From assembly GCF_000300535.1 (NCBI RefSeq), contig NZ_AMSH01000016.1:1-55364 (forward strand): a stretch of 55,364 nt of DNA, in the 5' to 3' direction. This DNA is from Bacillus xiamenensis. Its GTDB lineage: Bacteria > Bacillota > Bacilli > Bacillales > Bacillaceae. Both the position numbers and the translations under genes were made by a program. The notes under the pieces are model-generated. The model was not told the origin of the DNA. It saw nothing but the letters and a program-made list of their open reading frames with translations, and searched no databases. This document shows, in pieces, positions 20,632 through 30,628 of this stretch (position 1 is the first letter of the stretch; each line of letters begins with the position of its first letter).

Positions 20632-21027
20632 TTAACCTCTTCTTGCTCCGCGCCCCCCACGTTTTGATTCCGTGTTTCGTTTTAAAGATGTTAAGCGATC
20701 TTCGCTATCTTTTAAGAATTTGTTCATTTTTTGCTCAAACGATTCCTTCGGACGGAAATCATTTCTGCTCGGTCTTGATTGTTGTTGAGGACGATCTTTT
20801 GCTTTTTTAATGGACAAGCCGATTTTACCGTCTTTTTCAACGTTAATCACTTTCACTTCAACTTGTTCACCGACTTTTAAATGCTCATTAATATCTTTTA
20901 CATAGTTATCGGCTACCTCACTGATATGAACGAGACCAGTTGAACCGCCTGGCAACTCCACAAAAGCTCCAAAATTTGTAATGCCCGTAACTTTCCCTTG
21001 TAACTTGCTGCCAACTTCAATCGACAT
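20632..21027 (-). CDS. yabR: S1-domain RNA-binding protein YabR
   Basis: Small protein with one S1 domain (about 1-72: GSKLQGKVTGITNFGAFVEL, GLVHISEVADNYVKDINEHL, VKVINVEKDGKIGLSIK) and a basic, glutamine/arginine-rich tail ending RGGRGARRG. Similar to the S1 domain of polynucleotide phosphorylase and general stress protein 13. It probably binds RNA or ribosomes; the precise role is not known to me. It follows divIC as in B. subtilis. Confidence 0.92.
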   Translation of the reverse strand: MSIEVGSKLQGKVTGITNFGAFVELPGGSTGLVHISEVADNYVKDINEHLKVGEQVEVKVINVEKDGKIGLSIKKAKDRPQQQSRPSRNDFRPKESFEQKMNKFLKDSEDRLTSLKRNTESKRGGRGARRG

Positions 21028-21109
21028 AAAAAAAGTGCTCCTCCTTAGACTTATAAAAAAATCTCATTTGTTCAATTATACATAAACTGAATTTTAAGTG
21101 TCAACAAGG

Positions 21110-21484
21110 CTAATCGCTCTTATTGCCCACATCAAAGATTTTTTCGCCTTTTTTGGACATATAATAGTCCCGTCGTGCCAGTTCGAGTACGTATTCTTTG
21201 CTTTTCAGCTTCTTAATTTCATCAGAAATATCTTCCTGCTTTGTTTGTAATTGCTTCAATTCTTTTTCTAGCGCAACCTTCTTCTCTTCTTTTTCTTTCA
21301 ATGCAGACGATTGCGACCAGAGGGCACTTGTCACCAAGACAGCAAACATGAGCACGATCACACCAAACACGGTCAGCCTTCTAAGGAGTCCTCGGCGTTT
21401 GCGTTTTAGGCGCTGTGCTTGCTGTTCCATTTGTTTTTGATAATCGTTTTGTATTTGTGCGATATTTCTTTTTCTCTCGTTCAA
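21110..21484 (-). CDS. divIC: Septum formation initiator DivIC
   Basis: Bitopic divisome protein of the FtsB type that partners with FtsL and DivIB. A basic cytoplasmic N-terminus (about 1-35) is followed by one membrane segment (LTVFGVIVLMFAVLVTSALW) and an extracellular coiled coil rich in E/K heptads, then ELARRDYYMSKKGEKIF, typical of the family. The 124 residues match B. subtilis (125). Confidence 0.95.
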   Translation of the reverse strand: MNERKRNIAQIQNDYQKQMEQQAQRLKRKRRGLLRRLTVFGVIVLMFAVLVTSALWSQSSALKEKEEKKVALEKELKQLQTKQEDISDEIKKLKSKEYVLELARRDYYMSKKGEKIFDVGNKSD

Positions 21485-21502
21485 GGATGAAGGCCTCCTC
21501 TC

Positions 21503-22141
21503 TTACTTTGTCCAGAATTGTTTCCATTTCGTTTTGATGATACGAGATAATTTCTTGATCCCTTGTAAAATTCCTGCTCCTTTTGAGAAAAACAACCTTA
21601 TTGATGTTCGCCATTTTTCGGGAATCCGATGAATAATGGTCACATTGAGTAACCAAATAAGCGGATAACAAACAATTGACAGCACCTTCCACACGAGTCG
21701 AAATGTAAAATGAACAAGACGTAAGAGCGAGTGGAACAAGAACAGAATAGCACTTATGACCAATGTAACGATCCAGCGAATTGGCTGGAAGACGATCAAC
21801 ATGATCAGCCTTTTCAAGACGAGAACAGTCTGATTTATACACATCATCATAAACTTGAGGATGTTGATATAAAGCTGTTTCATCAATGCCTGGTACATCG
21901 AGAAACCTAAAGCAACAGCTAGAAAAATATAAAACCTGAATTCTCCCTCATTTGTGAGCAGCAACACATAAAAGAATAAGAGCCCCTGCACCATCCAAAA
22001 AATGAGATCGTGAATGACCAGAAGCCATTTTGCTGTTTTTTTCCGATTCACAAACAGCTTGTACGTATCCAGCGATGCGCCCAGCCAGATGCCCATCGCC
22101 GCCATCGAAAGCATCGTATAAAACTGGACTGTCAGCGTCAT
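21503..22141 (-). CDS. yabQ: Spore cortex membrane protein YabQ
   Basis: Membrane protein needed for spore cortex formation in B. subtilis. About five hydrophobic segments in the first 170 residues (FYTMLSMAAMGIWLGASL, WLLVIHDLIFWMVQGLLFFYVLLL, FYIFLAVALGFSMYQAL, then two more) are followed by a basic tail. The start overlaps the yabP stop by 4 bp. Confidence 0.9.
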   Translation of the reverse strand: MTLTVQFYTMLSMAAMGIWLGASLDTYKLFVNRKKTAKWLLVIHDLIFWMVQGLLFFYVLLLTNEGEFRFYIFLAVALGFSMYQALMKQLYINILKFMMMCINQTVLVLKRLIMLIVFQPIRWIVTLVISAILFLFHSLLRLVHFTFRLVWKVLSIVCYPLIWLLNVTIIHRIPEKWRTSIRLFFSKGAGILQGIKKLSRIIKTKWKQFWTK

Positions 22142-22446
22142 TTAAACAGCTTGCTAAAAATCCCTTTAGCTTTCTCCCCGTGCTGTTCATCTACATAGAT
22201 TAAGTCAAAGACACGCCCTTTGATGGACACTACACCTTTTTCTACGTCTAAGTTTTTCATTTGCAGATTTTCTCCGCGAATGGCGAGAACCCCCATGACC
22301 GTCTCAAGCAGAAACTCTTCATTATCGAAGCTTTCTACTTGTTTGACCCCGGTAATATCTAAATGCTTTCTGTTGCGCATTGTGATATTGTGCTCCGCTT
22401 CTGATGACAGCTTCGTGCCTTGAGGTTGATTATAATATTGATTCAT
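22138..22446 (-). CDS. yabP: Spore coat/cortex protein YabP
   Basis: Small YabP/YqfC-family protein required for sporulation in B. subtilis. Typical segments are HNITMRNRKHLDITGVKQVESFD, VMGVLAIRGENLQMKNLD and GVVSIKGRVFDLIY. It is the first gene of yabP-yabQ-divIC-yabR and has a sigma-E type promoter upstream. Confidence 0.92.
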   Translation of the reverse strand: MNQYYNQPQGTKLSSEAEHNITMRNRKHLDITGVKQVESFDNEEFLLETVMGVLAIRGENLQMKNLDVEKGVVSIKGRVFDLIYVDEQHGEKAKGIFSKLFK

Positions 22447-22485
22447 TTATACATCCCCCATATCTCATACTTGCATTGTTACTGC

Positions 22486-22511
22486 ATTGTATGTGACAGG
22501 CGGGATATTTA
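22486..22511 (-). promoter_or_regulatory. Sigma-E promoter of yabP
   Basis: A perfect -10, CATACAAT (22486-22493), with TAAATATC (22504-22511) as a weaker -35. The position fits mother-cell expression of yabPQ. Spacing is slightly short, so the -35 is uncertain. Confidence 0.55.
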
Positions 22512-22520
22512 GAACAAGCC

Positions 22521-22781
22521 CTATTCTGCTGTTTTCTCTTCTTTCAGCACGGTATACATGCCAGCAGCTTCTTCTTTTTTCGTTGTGTCCTTTAACTCGT
22601 TGACTTGAACGGTCACAATCTTTTGGCCAAAACGGATTTGAAGCTCGTCCCCTTCTTTGACGTCAGAGCTGGCTTTCGCCTGCGTTCCATTAATGGAAAT
22701 TCTACCTTGATCGGCTACTTCTTTTGCCAATGTTCTTCTTTTGATCAAACGAGACACTTTTAAAAATTTATCTAGTCTCAC
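22521..22781 (-). CDS. rqcP: S4-domain ribosome quality-control factor RqcP
   Basis: Former YabO. An Hsp15-like S4 RNA-binding protein that works with RqcH in adding C-terminal alanine tails on stalled 50S subunits. The S4 fold fills most of the 86 residues ([42 protein letters not shown]). Start and yabN stop overlap by 4 bp. Confidence 0.94.
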   Translation of the reverse strand: MRLDKFLKVSRLIKRRTLAKEVADQGRISINGTQAKASSDVKEGDELQIRFGQKIVTVQVNELKDTTKKEEAAGMYTVLKEEKTAE

Positions 22782-24262
22782 GTGTGTTCACCTCTTTCAA
22801 TGCGTTTGGCATCGTTCCACAGTTCGTCCATTTCTTCTAGCGTCATGTCCTCTAGTGAACGTCCCATGTCCTTTGCTTTTTGTTCGATATGCTGAAAGCG
22901 CCGCATGAATTTTGTGTTAGCAGATGAGAGAGCCGTTTCAGGCTCTAGCTGATAGAACCTACCTATGTTGACGAGAACAAACAAAAGATCTCCAAATTCA
23001 TCTTTCATGTGCTTTGTTGCACCTTCCTGCGTCTTCTCTGCCACTTCCACAAGGAATTCCTGCTTTTCTTCTTCGTATTTGTTCCAAATATCTTCTACTT
23101 CTATCCAATCGAAGCCCACCTTAGCAGCTTTCTTTTGGAGCTTATAGGCTTTTGTTAAAGCGGGAAGTGTCGCTGGGATGGACTGCAAAATAGATGCTGC
23201 CCGCTCCGGCTTCTCCTGCTGCTTAATTTTTTCCCAGTTGGCTACCACATCTGATGCTTCAGACACATTCGTATCACCAAACACATGCGGATGTCGTCGA
23301 ATCATCTTTTCTGTCACCTGCTGGATGACGTCATCAATTGAGAAATAGCCATCATCTTCACCAATTTGAGCATGGAGTAAAACTTGAAGCAGCACATCTC
23401 CAAGCTCCTCTACCATATGATCTGGGTCGTCTTCATCTATGGCTTCAAGCAGCTCATAGCATTCTTCAATTAAGTAAGGCTTGAGCGACTCATTGGTTTG
23501 TTTTTGATCCCACGGACAGCCGCCTGGTCCCCTTAATGTACGAATGACTTCGCGGAAAGTGTCAAATTGTTGATAGAGCAGCTTTTCATCTTGAATCGGA
23601 GGTACATAAACACTCGTTAAGTTATTTATCGACACATCTCGATCAAGTTCAAATAAAGGAACAGCTTTCAGCTGCTCCTGACTGCTTCCCGCCGCAGTCA
23701 CGATGTAGACTTCATAATCGTCTGGCAATTTTTCCATAAGTGTGAGCTTCACATTGGAAGCTGTCATTTGATCATACACCTGACAGATCAGCACGTGCTG
23801 GGTGAACTTCAGATCATCCGCTTTCATATCCCCTGCATCAACAAATTGCAGCCCTTCAATCGGGTCAATTTGCAGTAAATTAAAGGTCGCATCTAGAAAA
23901 CTTTGTCCACCAGCAACATACACCTCAACCCCGCGCTCCTTCTGCTGCGAGACGAGCAGCTGCACTGTCTTTTCCGCTACAAACGGGTGTCCTGGTACTG
24001 CATAGACAATATCTTTTTCCGCAGCCTCTGCGAATAGAATATCTGTGATTTCCTCATACACCGAATCAAACTCATCGTGTTTTTCATAAATCTCGTCAAA
24101 AAAGATCAGAGACGGGACCTCCTGCATCAACTCTGCTGTGAGCGGATGATCCTGTGTTCTCATGTATACTTCTTTCGCCTGCTTCAACTGCTTATATACA
24201 CCGAGCGTCAGCTGATCCATGTCGCCTGCCCCAAGACCGACGACTGTCATCTTACCTGCCAT
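22778..24262 (-). CDS. yabN: Fusion of tetrapyrrole methylase-like and MazG pyrophosphohydrolase domains, YabN
   Basis: Two-domain protein. Residues about 1-220 form a SAM-dependent methylase-like fold ([46 protein letters not shown]). Residues about 245-490 form MazG repeats with the EExxE metal motifs ([32 protein letters not shown]). MazG domains hydrolyse nucleoside triphosphates, here probably housecleaning of aberrant NTPs. Overlaps yabM by about 11 bp. Confidence 0.94.
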   Translation of the reverse strand: MAGKMTVVGLGAGDMDQLTLGVYKQLKQAKEVYMRTQDHPLTAELMQEVPSLIFFDEIYEKHDEFDSVYEEITDILFAEAAEKDIVYAVPGHPFVAEKTVQLLVSQQKERGVEVYVAGGQSFLDATFNLLQIDPIEGLQFVDAGDMKADDLKFTQHVLICQVYDQMTASNVKLTLMEKLPDDYEVYIVTAAGSSQEQLKAVPLFELDRDVSINNLTSVYVPPIQDEKLLYQQFDTFREVIRTLRGPGGCPWDQKQTNESLKPYLIEECYELLEAIDEDDPDHMVEELGDVLLQVLLHAQIGEDDGYFSIDDVIQQVTEKMIRRHPHVFGDTNVSEASDVVANWEKIKQQEKPERAASILQSIPATLPALTKAYKLQKKAAKVGFDWIEVEDIWNKYEEEKQEFLVEVAEKTQEGATKHMKDEFGDLLFVLVNIGRFYQLEPETALSSANTKFMRRFQHIEQKAKDMGRSLEDMTLEEMDELWNDAKRIERGEHT

Positions 24263-25856
24263 TTTGATTCCCTCTCATCTGTTTAAAATATAAAATCTTT
24301 TCTCCTAATGGAATGAGTCTCCATTCCTCGTCCGTAAATACTTCTAGCTTAAGAATACTATATAAAAAGGCGAAACCACCAATAAAAACTGATGTCAGAC
24401 TCTCCAAAACGGAAAACGGACGTTTTTCAAAGGGAATGACCCAAGAAAACAATACCTGATATCCTATTAAAACGATGGCCATAAAAGCTGCTGATAAAAG
24501 AATTTTTACCGGAAACAGCTCTCTGATTGAAATCCATCCTTTATGCTTCAAATAAACCGCATTGAGCACAGCCGCGGCGAAAAAACCACAGACAGTTGAC
24601 CATGCAGCACCGTAAATACCGAATACCGGGACAAGGGCAAGCGTCAGCCCCCATTTCACCATCACACTCAGAATCACCACAACAGCTGGATACACGGTAT
24701 GCCCTAGTCCTTGAAGTAAAGCTGTTTGCGTGATCGCAATCGACGTAAATGCGATTGATATACAAAATATTTGCAGTGCGCCTGTCCCTAAGTCATTACG
24801 AAAAAGCATTGTATTGACTGACGATAAAATACAAATAAGCCCGACGGCCGAACCAATTCCCAGCACCGACGTTGTCTTAAACGACGTACGAACTTTTTGA
24901 CGAATCGCTTCGTGCTGTCCTTTCCTCAAAGCTGACGACAAAAATGGAACAAGAGAGGTTCCGATACTAATCGCAAACACCGTCCCTAGTTGCAAAAATG
25001 GCTGACCTCGGTCATACACGCCTTTTGCCGCCTTTGCAGCCGTTTCACTCAATCCCTCGCTGCGCAGCAAAGCATAGAGGTGAAAGGCATCAATCATTTG
25101 CATCCATAGGATAAGCAAACCACTCACACAAATCGTCAATGTATACAGCACCAAACTCTTCAGCACATCTTTTTTCCGCAGCGCAGCCTGTTTGAATATC
25201 TTGCCCGATGCAGACCGCTTTCGATAGGTCAGCCAAAGGAAAAGAAGGAGAATGAGTGAGGCCGCACTTCCCGCTATAGAGGAGAACACCGCACCCGCTC
25301 CTGTTTCATAAAGCGAATAGCCGTGTCTCACAAAATAAAAGGATAAAACAAGCAGGACGCCTACTCTGATTAGCTGCTCAACCAATTGGGAGACCGCAGT
25401 GGGAAGCATCATGCCGTCACTCTGAAAAACACCCCTCAGCATAACGGTAAGCGGCAAAAATAGAAAAACAAACGCACTCATCTGGATGAGCAAAATTAAT
25501 TGGCTGTCTGCCATGAGGTTCGCAATGCTGCCTGCTCCTATGTATAGACAAAGAAATAAGACCAAGCTCAGGAAAGTGATATACACCAAGGATACCCTTG
25601 TAATGATTCGGCGATTCTCTTCACCATGCTCGCTCAAGAGCTTGGACACCATGACAGGAAACCCTGTTGTTCCGAGCATGATCGCAATGCCAAGAAAGGG
25701 ATACACCTGCTGATAAATATAAAAACCTGTGTCTCCTACGATGTTTTGAAAAGGGACACGATATACGGCACTTAGTACCTTTGATAACAAGCCTGCGATG
25801 GTTAAAATCACCGCACCTTGTAAAAGCCGATGCGACTGATTCACAGCATTTTTCAT
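24252..25856 (-). CDS. yabM: MOP-superfamily polysaccharide/lipid flippase YabM
   Basis: Multidrug/oligosaccharidyl-lipid/polysaccharide family transporter related to SpoVB and MurJ, with about 12-14 membrane segments across the whole length (for example GAVILTIAGLLSKVLSAVY, PFLGIAIMLGTTGFPVMVSKLL). Probably flips a lipid-linked precursor; the substrate is not known. ATG 25856 follows AAGGAG at 7 nt and gives 534 residues; a TTG seven codons upstream overlaps that ribosome site and is rejected. Confidence 0.9.
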   Translation of the reverse strand: MKNAVNQSHRLLQGAVILTIAGLLSKVLSAVYRVPFQNIVGDTGFYIYQQVYPFLGIAIMLGTTGFPVMVSKLLSEHGEENRRIITRVSLVYITFLSLVLFLCLYIGAGSIANLMADSQLILLIQMSAFVFLFLPLTVMLRGVFQSDGMMLPTAVSQLVEQLIRVGVLLVLSFYFVRHGYSLYETGAGAVFSSIAGSAASLILLLFLWLTYRKRSASGKIFKQAALRKKDVLKSLVLYTLTICVSGLLILWMQMIDAFHLYALLRSEGLSETAAKAAKGVYDRGQPFLQLGTVFAISIGTSLVPFLSSALRKGQHEAIRQKVRTSFKTTSVLGIGSAVGLICILSSVNTMLFRNDLGTGALQIFCISIAFTSIAITQTALLQGLGHTVYPAVVVILSVMVKWGLTLALVPVFGIYGAAWSTVCGFFAAAVLNAVYLKHKGWISIRELFPVKILLSAAFMAIVLIGYQVLFSWVIPFEKRPFSVLESLTSVFIGGFAFLYSILKLEVFTDEEWRLIPLGEKILYFKQMRGNQNGR

Positions 25857-25984
25857 GGATGACTCCTTTATGTTCAATCAAAAAATAGATCTGCATTTAA
25901 ACGCACTCATTATATCATACGTCAATCACAAGCCGTTTCTTTCTAAGGAGTAGACGACACATTCGCCTTTTTGTTTCACCTATA

Positions 25985-26021
25985 TAAAAAACGCCGATAA
26001 AATCAAATGATTTTATCGGCA
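25985..26021 (-). terminator. spoVT terminator
   Basis: Perfect 13-bp stem (GCCGATAAAATCA with its complement, 25993-26005 and 26008-26020), then T-run on the minus strand. Confidence 0.92.
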
Positions 26022-26058
26022 TTCTTCGTTTCATCAAAATGATATAGAATTATTAGAC

Positions 26059-26595
26059 CTAATGTTCCATTTGACGGGCTAAGAAGCCAGCTGCCGTTTC
26101 TGCCGCTTTATGCTCCACTTCCCCCATTGAACGCTCTTTAGAAAATAAGACGACGGCGCCAATTGGATCTCCGTTTGCAACAATAGGTGCAATGGTATAA
26201 GCAGATACGTCATCATCAATACCATCGACAAGTTGAATCTCTTTCTTGCTGTCCTCTAACACAGAATTTCGCTGATCTATAGTTCGTTCAATTAAGTCAC
26301 TAATGGATTTGTTTAAGTATTCTTTTTTCGAACTGCCAGATACAGCAATATACGTATCACGATCACAGATGAGGATGGAATGGCCCAAACTGTCGAATAA
26401 TGCATCAGCATATTCCTTCGCAAAGTCTCCTAGCTCACTAATCGGTGAATACTTCTTCAAAATCACTTCTCCATCGCGGTCGACAAAAATCTCAAGCGGA
26501 TCTCCTTCCCGGATACGCAATGTTCTGCGAATTTCCTTCGGTATAACCACTCTACCTAAATCATCGATACGGCGTACAATTCCAGTTGCTTTCAT
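26059..26595 (-). CDS. spoVT: Stage V sporulation transcription factor SpoVT
   Basis: AbrB-type regulator that tunes sigma-G genes in the forespore. The N-terminal swapped-hairpin DNA-binding domain (1-50, KATGIVRRIDDLGRVVIPKEIRRTLRIREGDPLEIFVDRDGEVILKKY, shown here in segments only for comparison with AbrB) is followed by a GAF-like domain (about 55-178). It is a paralogue of abrB at 45.7 kb. Terminated by its own strong hairpin and preceded by a sigma-G-like promoter. Confidence 0.96.
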   Translation of the reverse strand: MKATGIVRRIDDLGRVVIPKEIRRTLRIREGDPLEIFVDRDGEVILKKYSPISELGDFAKEYADALFDSLGHSILICDRDTYIAVSGSSKKEYLNKSISDLIERTIDQRNSVLEDSKKEIQLVDGIDDDVSAYTIAPIVANGDPIGAVVLFSKERSMGEVEHKAAETAAGFLARQMEH

Positions 26596-26686
26596 TCACT
26601 GCTGCCTCTCTTTCGTTTGATGATGTGTTGGGTGAATGGAACAAAAGCGTCCACTTTATGCAACATTCACCACTTGACCCTGAGTT

Positions 26687-26716
26687 TAGTATCCGTCACA
26701 TCAAACGTAATATACA
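26687..26716 (-). promoter_or_regulatory. Sigma-G-like promoter of spoVT
   Basis: TGTATA (26711-26716) and GATACTA (26687-26693) with a 17-bp spacer, close to TGAATA/CATACTA. spoVT is sigma-G dependent in B. subtilis. Confidence 0.5.
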
Positions 26717-26734
26717 TGAGAGACCAACAAAATT

Positions 26735-29700
26735 TTATGAAGATGGAATGGTTTCTTTTTTCACATCTTGAAGACCTCGAAGCATACGAAGAACCATCTC
26801 AAGCCACTCCTCGGTTTTCTTCCCTTTCGTTTGGACAGAAATAATCAGCTTGCTGCCTTCCATTCCAAGACCGATATCACGTCCATATTGGCTGCCGAGC
26901 TCAAATAATTTTTGACCATCGATTTCACTGCTTGCTTTCTCATCAAGGGTGAGTCTGACAATCCCTTTCTCCATCTTGATCAGCTCGACACGTTCTTGCA
27001 CAGCGTACACTTTCATCGTCGCGATCGTGAACAAATCAGCCACTTCTTGCGGATATTCACCGAATCGGTCAATCATTTCTTCTTGAAGCTCTTTCCGTTC
27101 TTCAATGGAACTAATCGCTCTAAACTGTTTATACATCTCGATCTTTTGCTTGCCATCCGAAATATAGCTATCTGGAATATAGGCATCAATTTGGAGGTCA
27201 ATTTCCGGCTCAAATTTTTCTTGAGCAGTCGTATCGCCCCTTCTTTCTTCAATCGCTTCTTTCAGCATTTGAGAGTAAAGATCGAATCCAACAGAATCAA
27301 TAAATCCATGCTGCTGTGCACCAAGTAAGTTACCTGCTCCACGAATCGTTAAGTCACGCATCGCAATCTTAAATCCTGATCCAAGCTCAGTGAATTCTTT
27401 AATGGCCTGAAGTCTTTTCTCTGCTACTTCAGAAAGCACTTTGTCTTTTCGATAAGTGAAATAAGCATAAGCAACACGATTCGAGCGCCCAACTCGTCCT
27501 CTTAACTGGTACAGCTGAGAAAGCCCCATTTTATCTGCATCATGTACAATGAGCGTGTTCACATTTGGAATGTCTACGCCCGTTTCAATAATCGTTGTAC
27601 TGACGAGTACATCCGATTCACCTTCAAGGAAATTGATCATGACGGATTCCAGCTCGTTCTCACTCATTTTCCCATGTGCATAGCTAACTTTCGCGTCTGG
27701 AACGAGCATTGAGATTTCATCCGCTTTCCGTTCAATGTCCTCCACACGGTTGTAAAGGAAATACACTTGGCCACCTCGTGCTAGTTCCCGCTCTATCGCC
27801 TCTCTGACTAAAGCGCCATTGTACTCGACAACATAGGTTTGAACAGGGAAACGGTTTTCAGGCGGCGTTTCGATAACGGATAAGTCACGTACACCAAGCA
27901 TTGACATATGGAGCGTACGCGGAATGGGCGTTGCCGTTAATGTCAGCACATCAATATTGGCTTTCATTTGCTTAATTTTCTCTTTATGCGTCACACCAAA
28001 GCGCTGCTCTTCATCAATGATCAACAGCCCTAAATCCTTGTAGACGATGTCTTTTGAAAGAAGACGGTGTGTCCCGATGACCATATCAATCGTTCCGTTT
28101 TTCAGCCCTTTTAATGTTTCTGTTGTTTCTTTTCGTGTACGGAAGCGGCTAAGTTGAGCGATTTTGACAGGGTAGTCTTGGAATCTGTCCATAATCGTGT
28201 CAAAATGCTGCTGCGCTAAGATCGTTGTTGGTACAAGGAGTGCTACCTGCTTCCCGTCTGCAATGGCTTTGAAGGCCGCTCGAATCGCCACCTCTGTTTT
28301 TCCATATCCCACATCTCCACAAAGCAGGCGATCCATTGGACGCTCCCGCTCCATGTCTTGTTTGATTTCATGAATCGAACGAATTTGATCTTCTGTTTCT
28401 TGGTAAGGGAACGCAGATTCAAACTGGCGCTGCATCTCATGATCAGGCGAGAAAGCATACCCTTTGCTCGCTTCACGTTCTGCATACAGCTTAATGAGAT
28501 CATCTGCAATGTCCTGAACAGATGATTCTACTTTTTTCTTCACGCGTTTCCAGTCACTACCGCCCAATTTGTACAGCTTGGGCTCTTTTCCTTCAGATCC
28601 TACATACTTCTGCACCTGATCAATTTGTTCAACCGGTACATAAAGCTTGTCGCTTCCTTGATAATGAATATTTAAATAATCCTTATGAATGCCGCCGATT
28701 TCAAGCGTTTCAATTCCTAAATACTTACCGATCCCGTGGTTAATGTGCACCACATAATCGCCCACTTGAAGCTCTGAGTAGCTTTTGATTCGCTCTGCGT
28801 TCGTCAGCTTTTGCTTGCGTGCCTGCTTCTTCACACGTTTCTTGAAAAGCTCACCTTCTGTGATGACTGCAATTTTTGATAAAGGCAGTTCAAAGCCTGT
28901 TTGCAGCTCACCTTGTAAAATATACACTTGCCCGCTTACAAGCTCAGCGTCCGGTTTGGCAAGAGCCGCTTCAATGTCATAATCATGTAAGACAGATGAC
29001 AGCTTCTCTGTGCGCTCTTCATCCGCACCCAAAAAGACAACCGTATAATTCTGCTTTTTGTAGCGTTCGATTTCGCTTGCAAGCACATTCATCTGCCCAT
29101 GGAAATTCTGCATTTGCTTACTAGATACATTGACGATATTTTGCGGATTCGTCTGCTGAACATGTCTCAAAAACAAGGAATAGTACAGAATCGATCTTGA
29201 TTGCTGATTGATCAGCTCTTGGAATGGGAAGGAAAGTGTTAAATCATGCAGAATGTTCCCTTCTTCAAGCAGACCAATTGTCCAATCTGCTTCTTCCTGT
29301 TCAAGCTGTTCTTCCATCTCCTGAATTCTGCTGATTTCATCTAGAATAATAATCGTATCCTGCGATGTATAATCTAGCAAACTAGCAGGCTTTTCATAGA
29401 AATAGGACAGGTACTTCGTCATTTCTTGTGTCACAATGCCTTCTAGCAGCTTCTCTCGATCAGCAGAAATATTTTGATGCAGCAGCTCTTTTTGTTTATC
29501 AGAGTTGAATTTCTTTAAGCTTTTCGCAAGTCCTTCGTCAAGCTGTTCAATCGCTCTCACTCGTTCTGGACCTCTTACAATCAGCTCTTTCGCTGGACCA
29601 ATATTGATTTCCTGAAGGGACTCCAGTGAACGCTGCGTGTCAGAGTGGAAGGTCCGAATAGAGTCCACTTCTGTATCAAACAGCTCAATACGAATCGGAT

Positions 29701-30268
29701 GATCTTCCGTTAACGCATAAATGTCAATGATTCCTCCGCGCACACTAAAATCTCCAGGCGCAGCAACCATAGATGTCCGGTCATAACCAATTTGAACAAG
29801 CTGTTTTGAAAACGCCTCCAAATCAATTTCTTCACCGATCTTTAAATGGATCTGACTCTCCTTCCAGAGTTCAACTGGCGGAAGCATTCTACGCACCGCG
29901 GCTACCGGAGCAACGACGATCGGGTTTTCTCCATTTGCAAGCCGATTCAGGACATCAAGACGCTGTGCTCTAAGCTCAGGACTTGCCACAGCAATCTCAG
30001 ATGCAATAAGTTCATTGACAGGATAAAGAAGAACTGAGCGATCCGGCATCACACTTGTGAGATCATCTGTCACCTTCTGCGCCTGATATAAGTTGTGGGT
30101 CACAATAAACATCGGCCGCTTTAGTTCGTCTGATATGGTGGCTGTAAATAAAGATCTGACGGAGCCTGATAATCCGGCGAGCAGCTGTTCTTTTAACCCT
30201 TCCTTTAGCCCATTAAAAATGGACTGAAAATCATCACTTTGTTTGATAAATGTTTGTATGTTTTTCAT
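26735..30268 (-). CDS. mfd: Transcription-repair coupling factor Mfd
   Basis: Removes stalled RNA polymerase and recruits UvrA. The 1177 residues show the standard order: N-terminal UvrB-like region (about 20-350), polymerase-interacting domain (about 490-560, GDYVVHINHGIGKYLG), translocase motifs GDVGYGKTEVA (about 650) and LLIIDEEQRFG, then QLRGRVGRSNR, and the C-terminal TRCF domain. Length equals B. subtilis Mfd. Confidence 0.98.
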   Translation of the reverse strand: MKNIQTFIKQSDDFQSIFNGLKEGLKEQLLAGLSGSVRSLFTATISDELKRPMFIVTHNLYQAQKVTDDLTSVMPDRSVLLYPVNELIASEIAVASPELRAQRLDVLNRLANGENPIVVAPVAAVRRMLPPVELWKESQIHLKIGEEIDLEAFSKQLVQIGYDRTSMVAAPGDFSVRGGIIDIYALTEDHPIRIELFDTEVDSIRTFHSDTQRSLESLQEINIGPAKELIVRGPERVRAIEQLDEGLAKSLKKFNSDKQKELLHQNISADREKLLEGIVTQEMTKYLSYFYEKPASLLDYTSQDTIIILDEISRIQEMEEQLEQEEADWTIGLLEEGNILHDLTLSFPFQELINQQSRSILYYSLFLRHVQQTNPQNIVNVSSKQMQNFHGQMNVLASEIERYKKQNYTVVFLGADEERTEKLSSVLHDYDIEAALAKPDAELVSGQVYILQGELQTGFELPLSKIAVITEGELFKKRVKKQARKQKLTNAERIKSYSELQVGDYVVHINHGIGKYLGIETLEIGGIHKDYLNIHYQGSDKLYVPVEQIDQVQKYVGSEGKEPKLYKLGGSDWKRVKKKVESSVQDIADDLIKLYAEREASKGYAFSPDHEMQRQFESAFPYQETEDQIRSIHEIKQDMERERPMDRLLCGDVGYGKTEVAIRAAFKAIADGKQVALLVPTTILAQQHFDTIMDRFQDYPVKIAQLSRFRTRKETTETLKGLKNGTIDMVIGTHRLLSKDIVYKDLGLLIIDEEQRFGVTHKEKIKQMKANIDVLTLTATPIPRTLHMSMLGVRDLSVIETPPENRFPVQTYVVEYNGALVREAIERELARGGQVYFLYNRVEDIERKADEISMLVPDAKVSYAHGKMSENELESVMINFLEGESDVLVSTTIIETGVDIPNVNTLIVHDADKMGLSQLYQLRGRVGRSNRVAYAYFTYRKDKVLSEVAEKRLQAIKEFTELGSGFKIAMRDLTIRGAGNLLGAQQHGFIDSVGFDLYSQMLKEAIEERRGDTTAQEKFEPEIDLQIDAYIPDSYISDGKQKIEMYKQFRAISSIEERKELQEEMIDRFGEYPQEVADLFTIATMKVYAVQERVELIKMEKGIVRLTLDEKASSEIDGQKLFELGSQYGRDIGLGMEGSKLIISVQTKGKKTEEWLEMVLRMLRGLQDVKKETIPSS

Positions 30269-30300
30269 TTGGCTCCTCCTCCCTGCTTGTTTAAAACAGA

Positions 30301-30338
30301 AAAACGCTTTGGTCTAATATCTACACCAAAGCTTTTTT
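30301..30338 (-). terminator. fin terminator
   Basis: Stem GCTTTGGT/ACCAAAGC (30306-30313 with 30325-30332) flanked by A and T runs. It overlaps the fin stop and separates it from mfd. Confidence 0.85.
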
Positions 30339-30567
30339 ATTGAATAAAGGTATGATACTGATGGTAATCAGGATTTCTTTCGAGCGCCTCTTGGCAATCC
30401 TCACAAATGGTTTGTACATGTAAATCACCATTTTCCCTATAAGAAATCATATCGTTTCTTTCCTCATTTGTTAAGTGATGAAATCCAAGTGCTTCACTTT
30501 GGACAGCAGATTCATCTAGACTGCCAACCTTTACACCACAGTGCCGGCAGTAATAGTGCAAAGCCAT
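30337..30567 (-). CDS. fin: Anti-sigma-F factor Fin (YabK)
   Basis: Small zinc-finger protein that helps switch the forespore from sigma-F to sigma-G by antagonising sigma-F RNA polymerase. Two CxxC pairs are visible: YYCRHCGVK (near the N-terminus) and [10 protein letters not shown] (about 58). ATG 30567 follows GGGAGGATC and gives 76 residues, as in B. subtilis. Preceded by a sigma-F promoter, fitting a negative feedback loop. Confidence 0.94.
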   Translation of the reverse strand: MALHYYCRHCGVKVGSLDESAVQSEALGFHHLTNEERNDMISYRENGDLHVQTICEDCQEALERNPDYHQYHTFIQ

Positions 30568-30598
30568 ACGTGATCCTCCCATGCTGAGATTTTATGAT

Positions 30599-30628
30599 CA
30601 GTATGTGCTTTGCTTATCATTCTTATAC
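30599..30628 (-). promoter_or_regulatory. Sigma-F promoter of fin
   Basis: GTATA (30624-30628) and CATACTG (30599-30605) with 18 bp between, the same architecture as the csfB promoter. The -35 lies over the last codons of pth. Confidence 0.75.

Noticed and set aside
21381..21842. 153-residue minus-strand frame overlapping yabQ and divIC.
   Set aside because: Out-of-frame reading of yabQ; composition unlike neighbours and no ribosome site.
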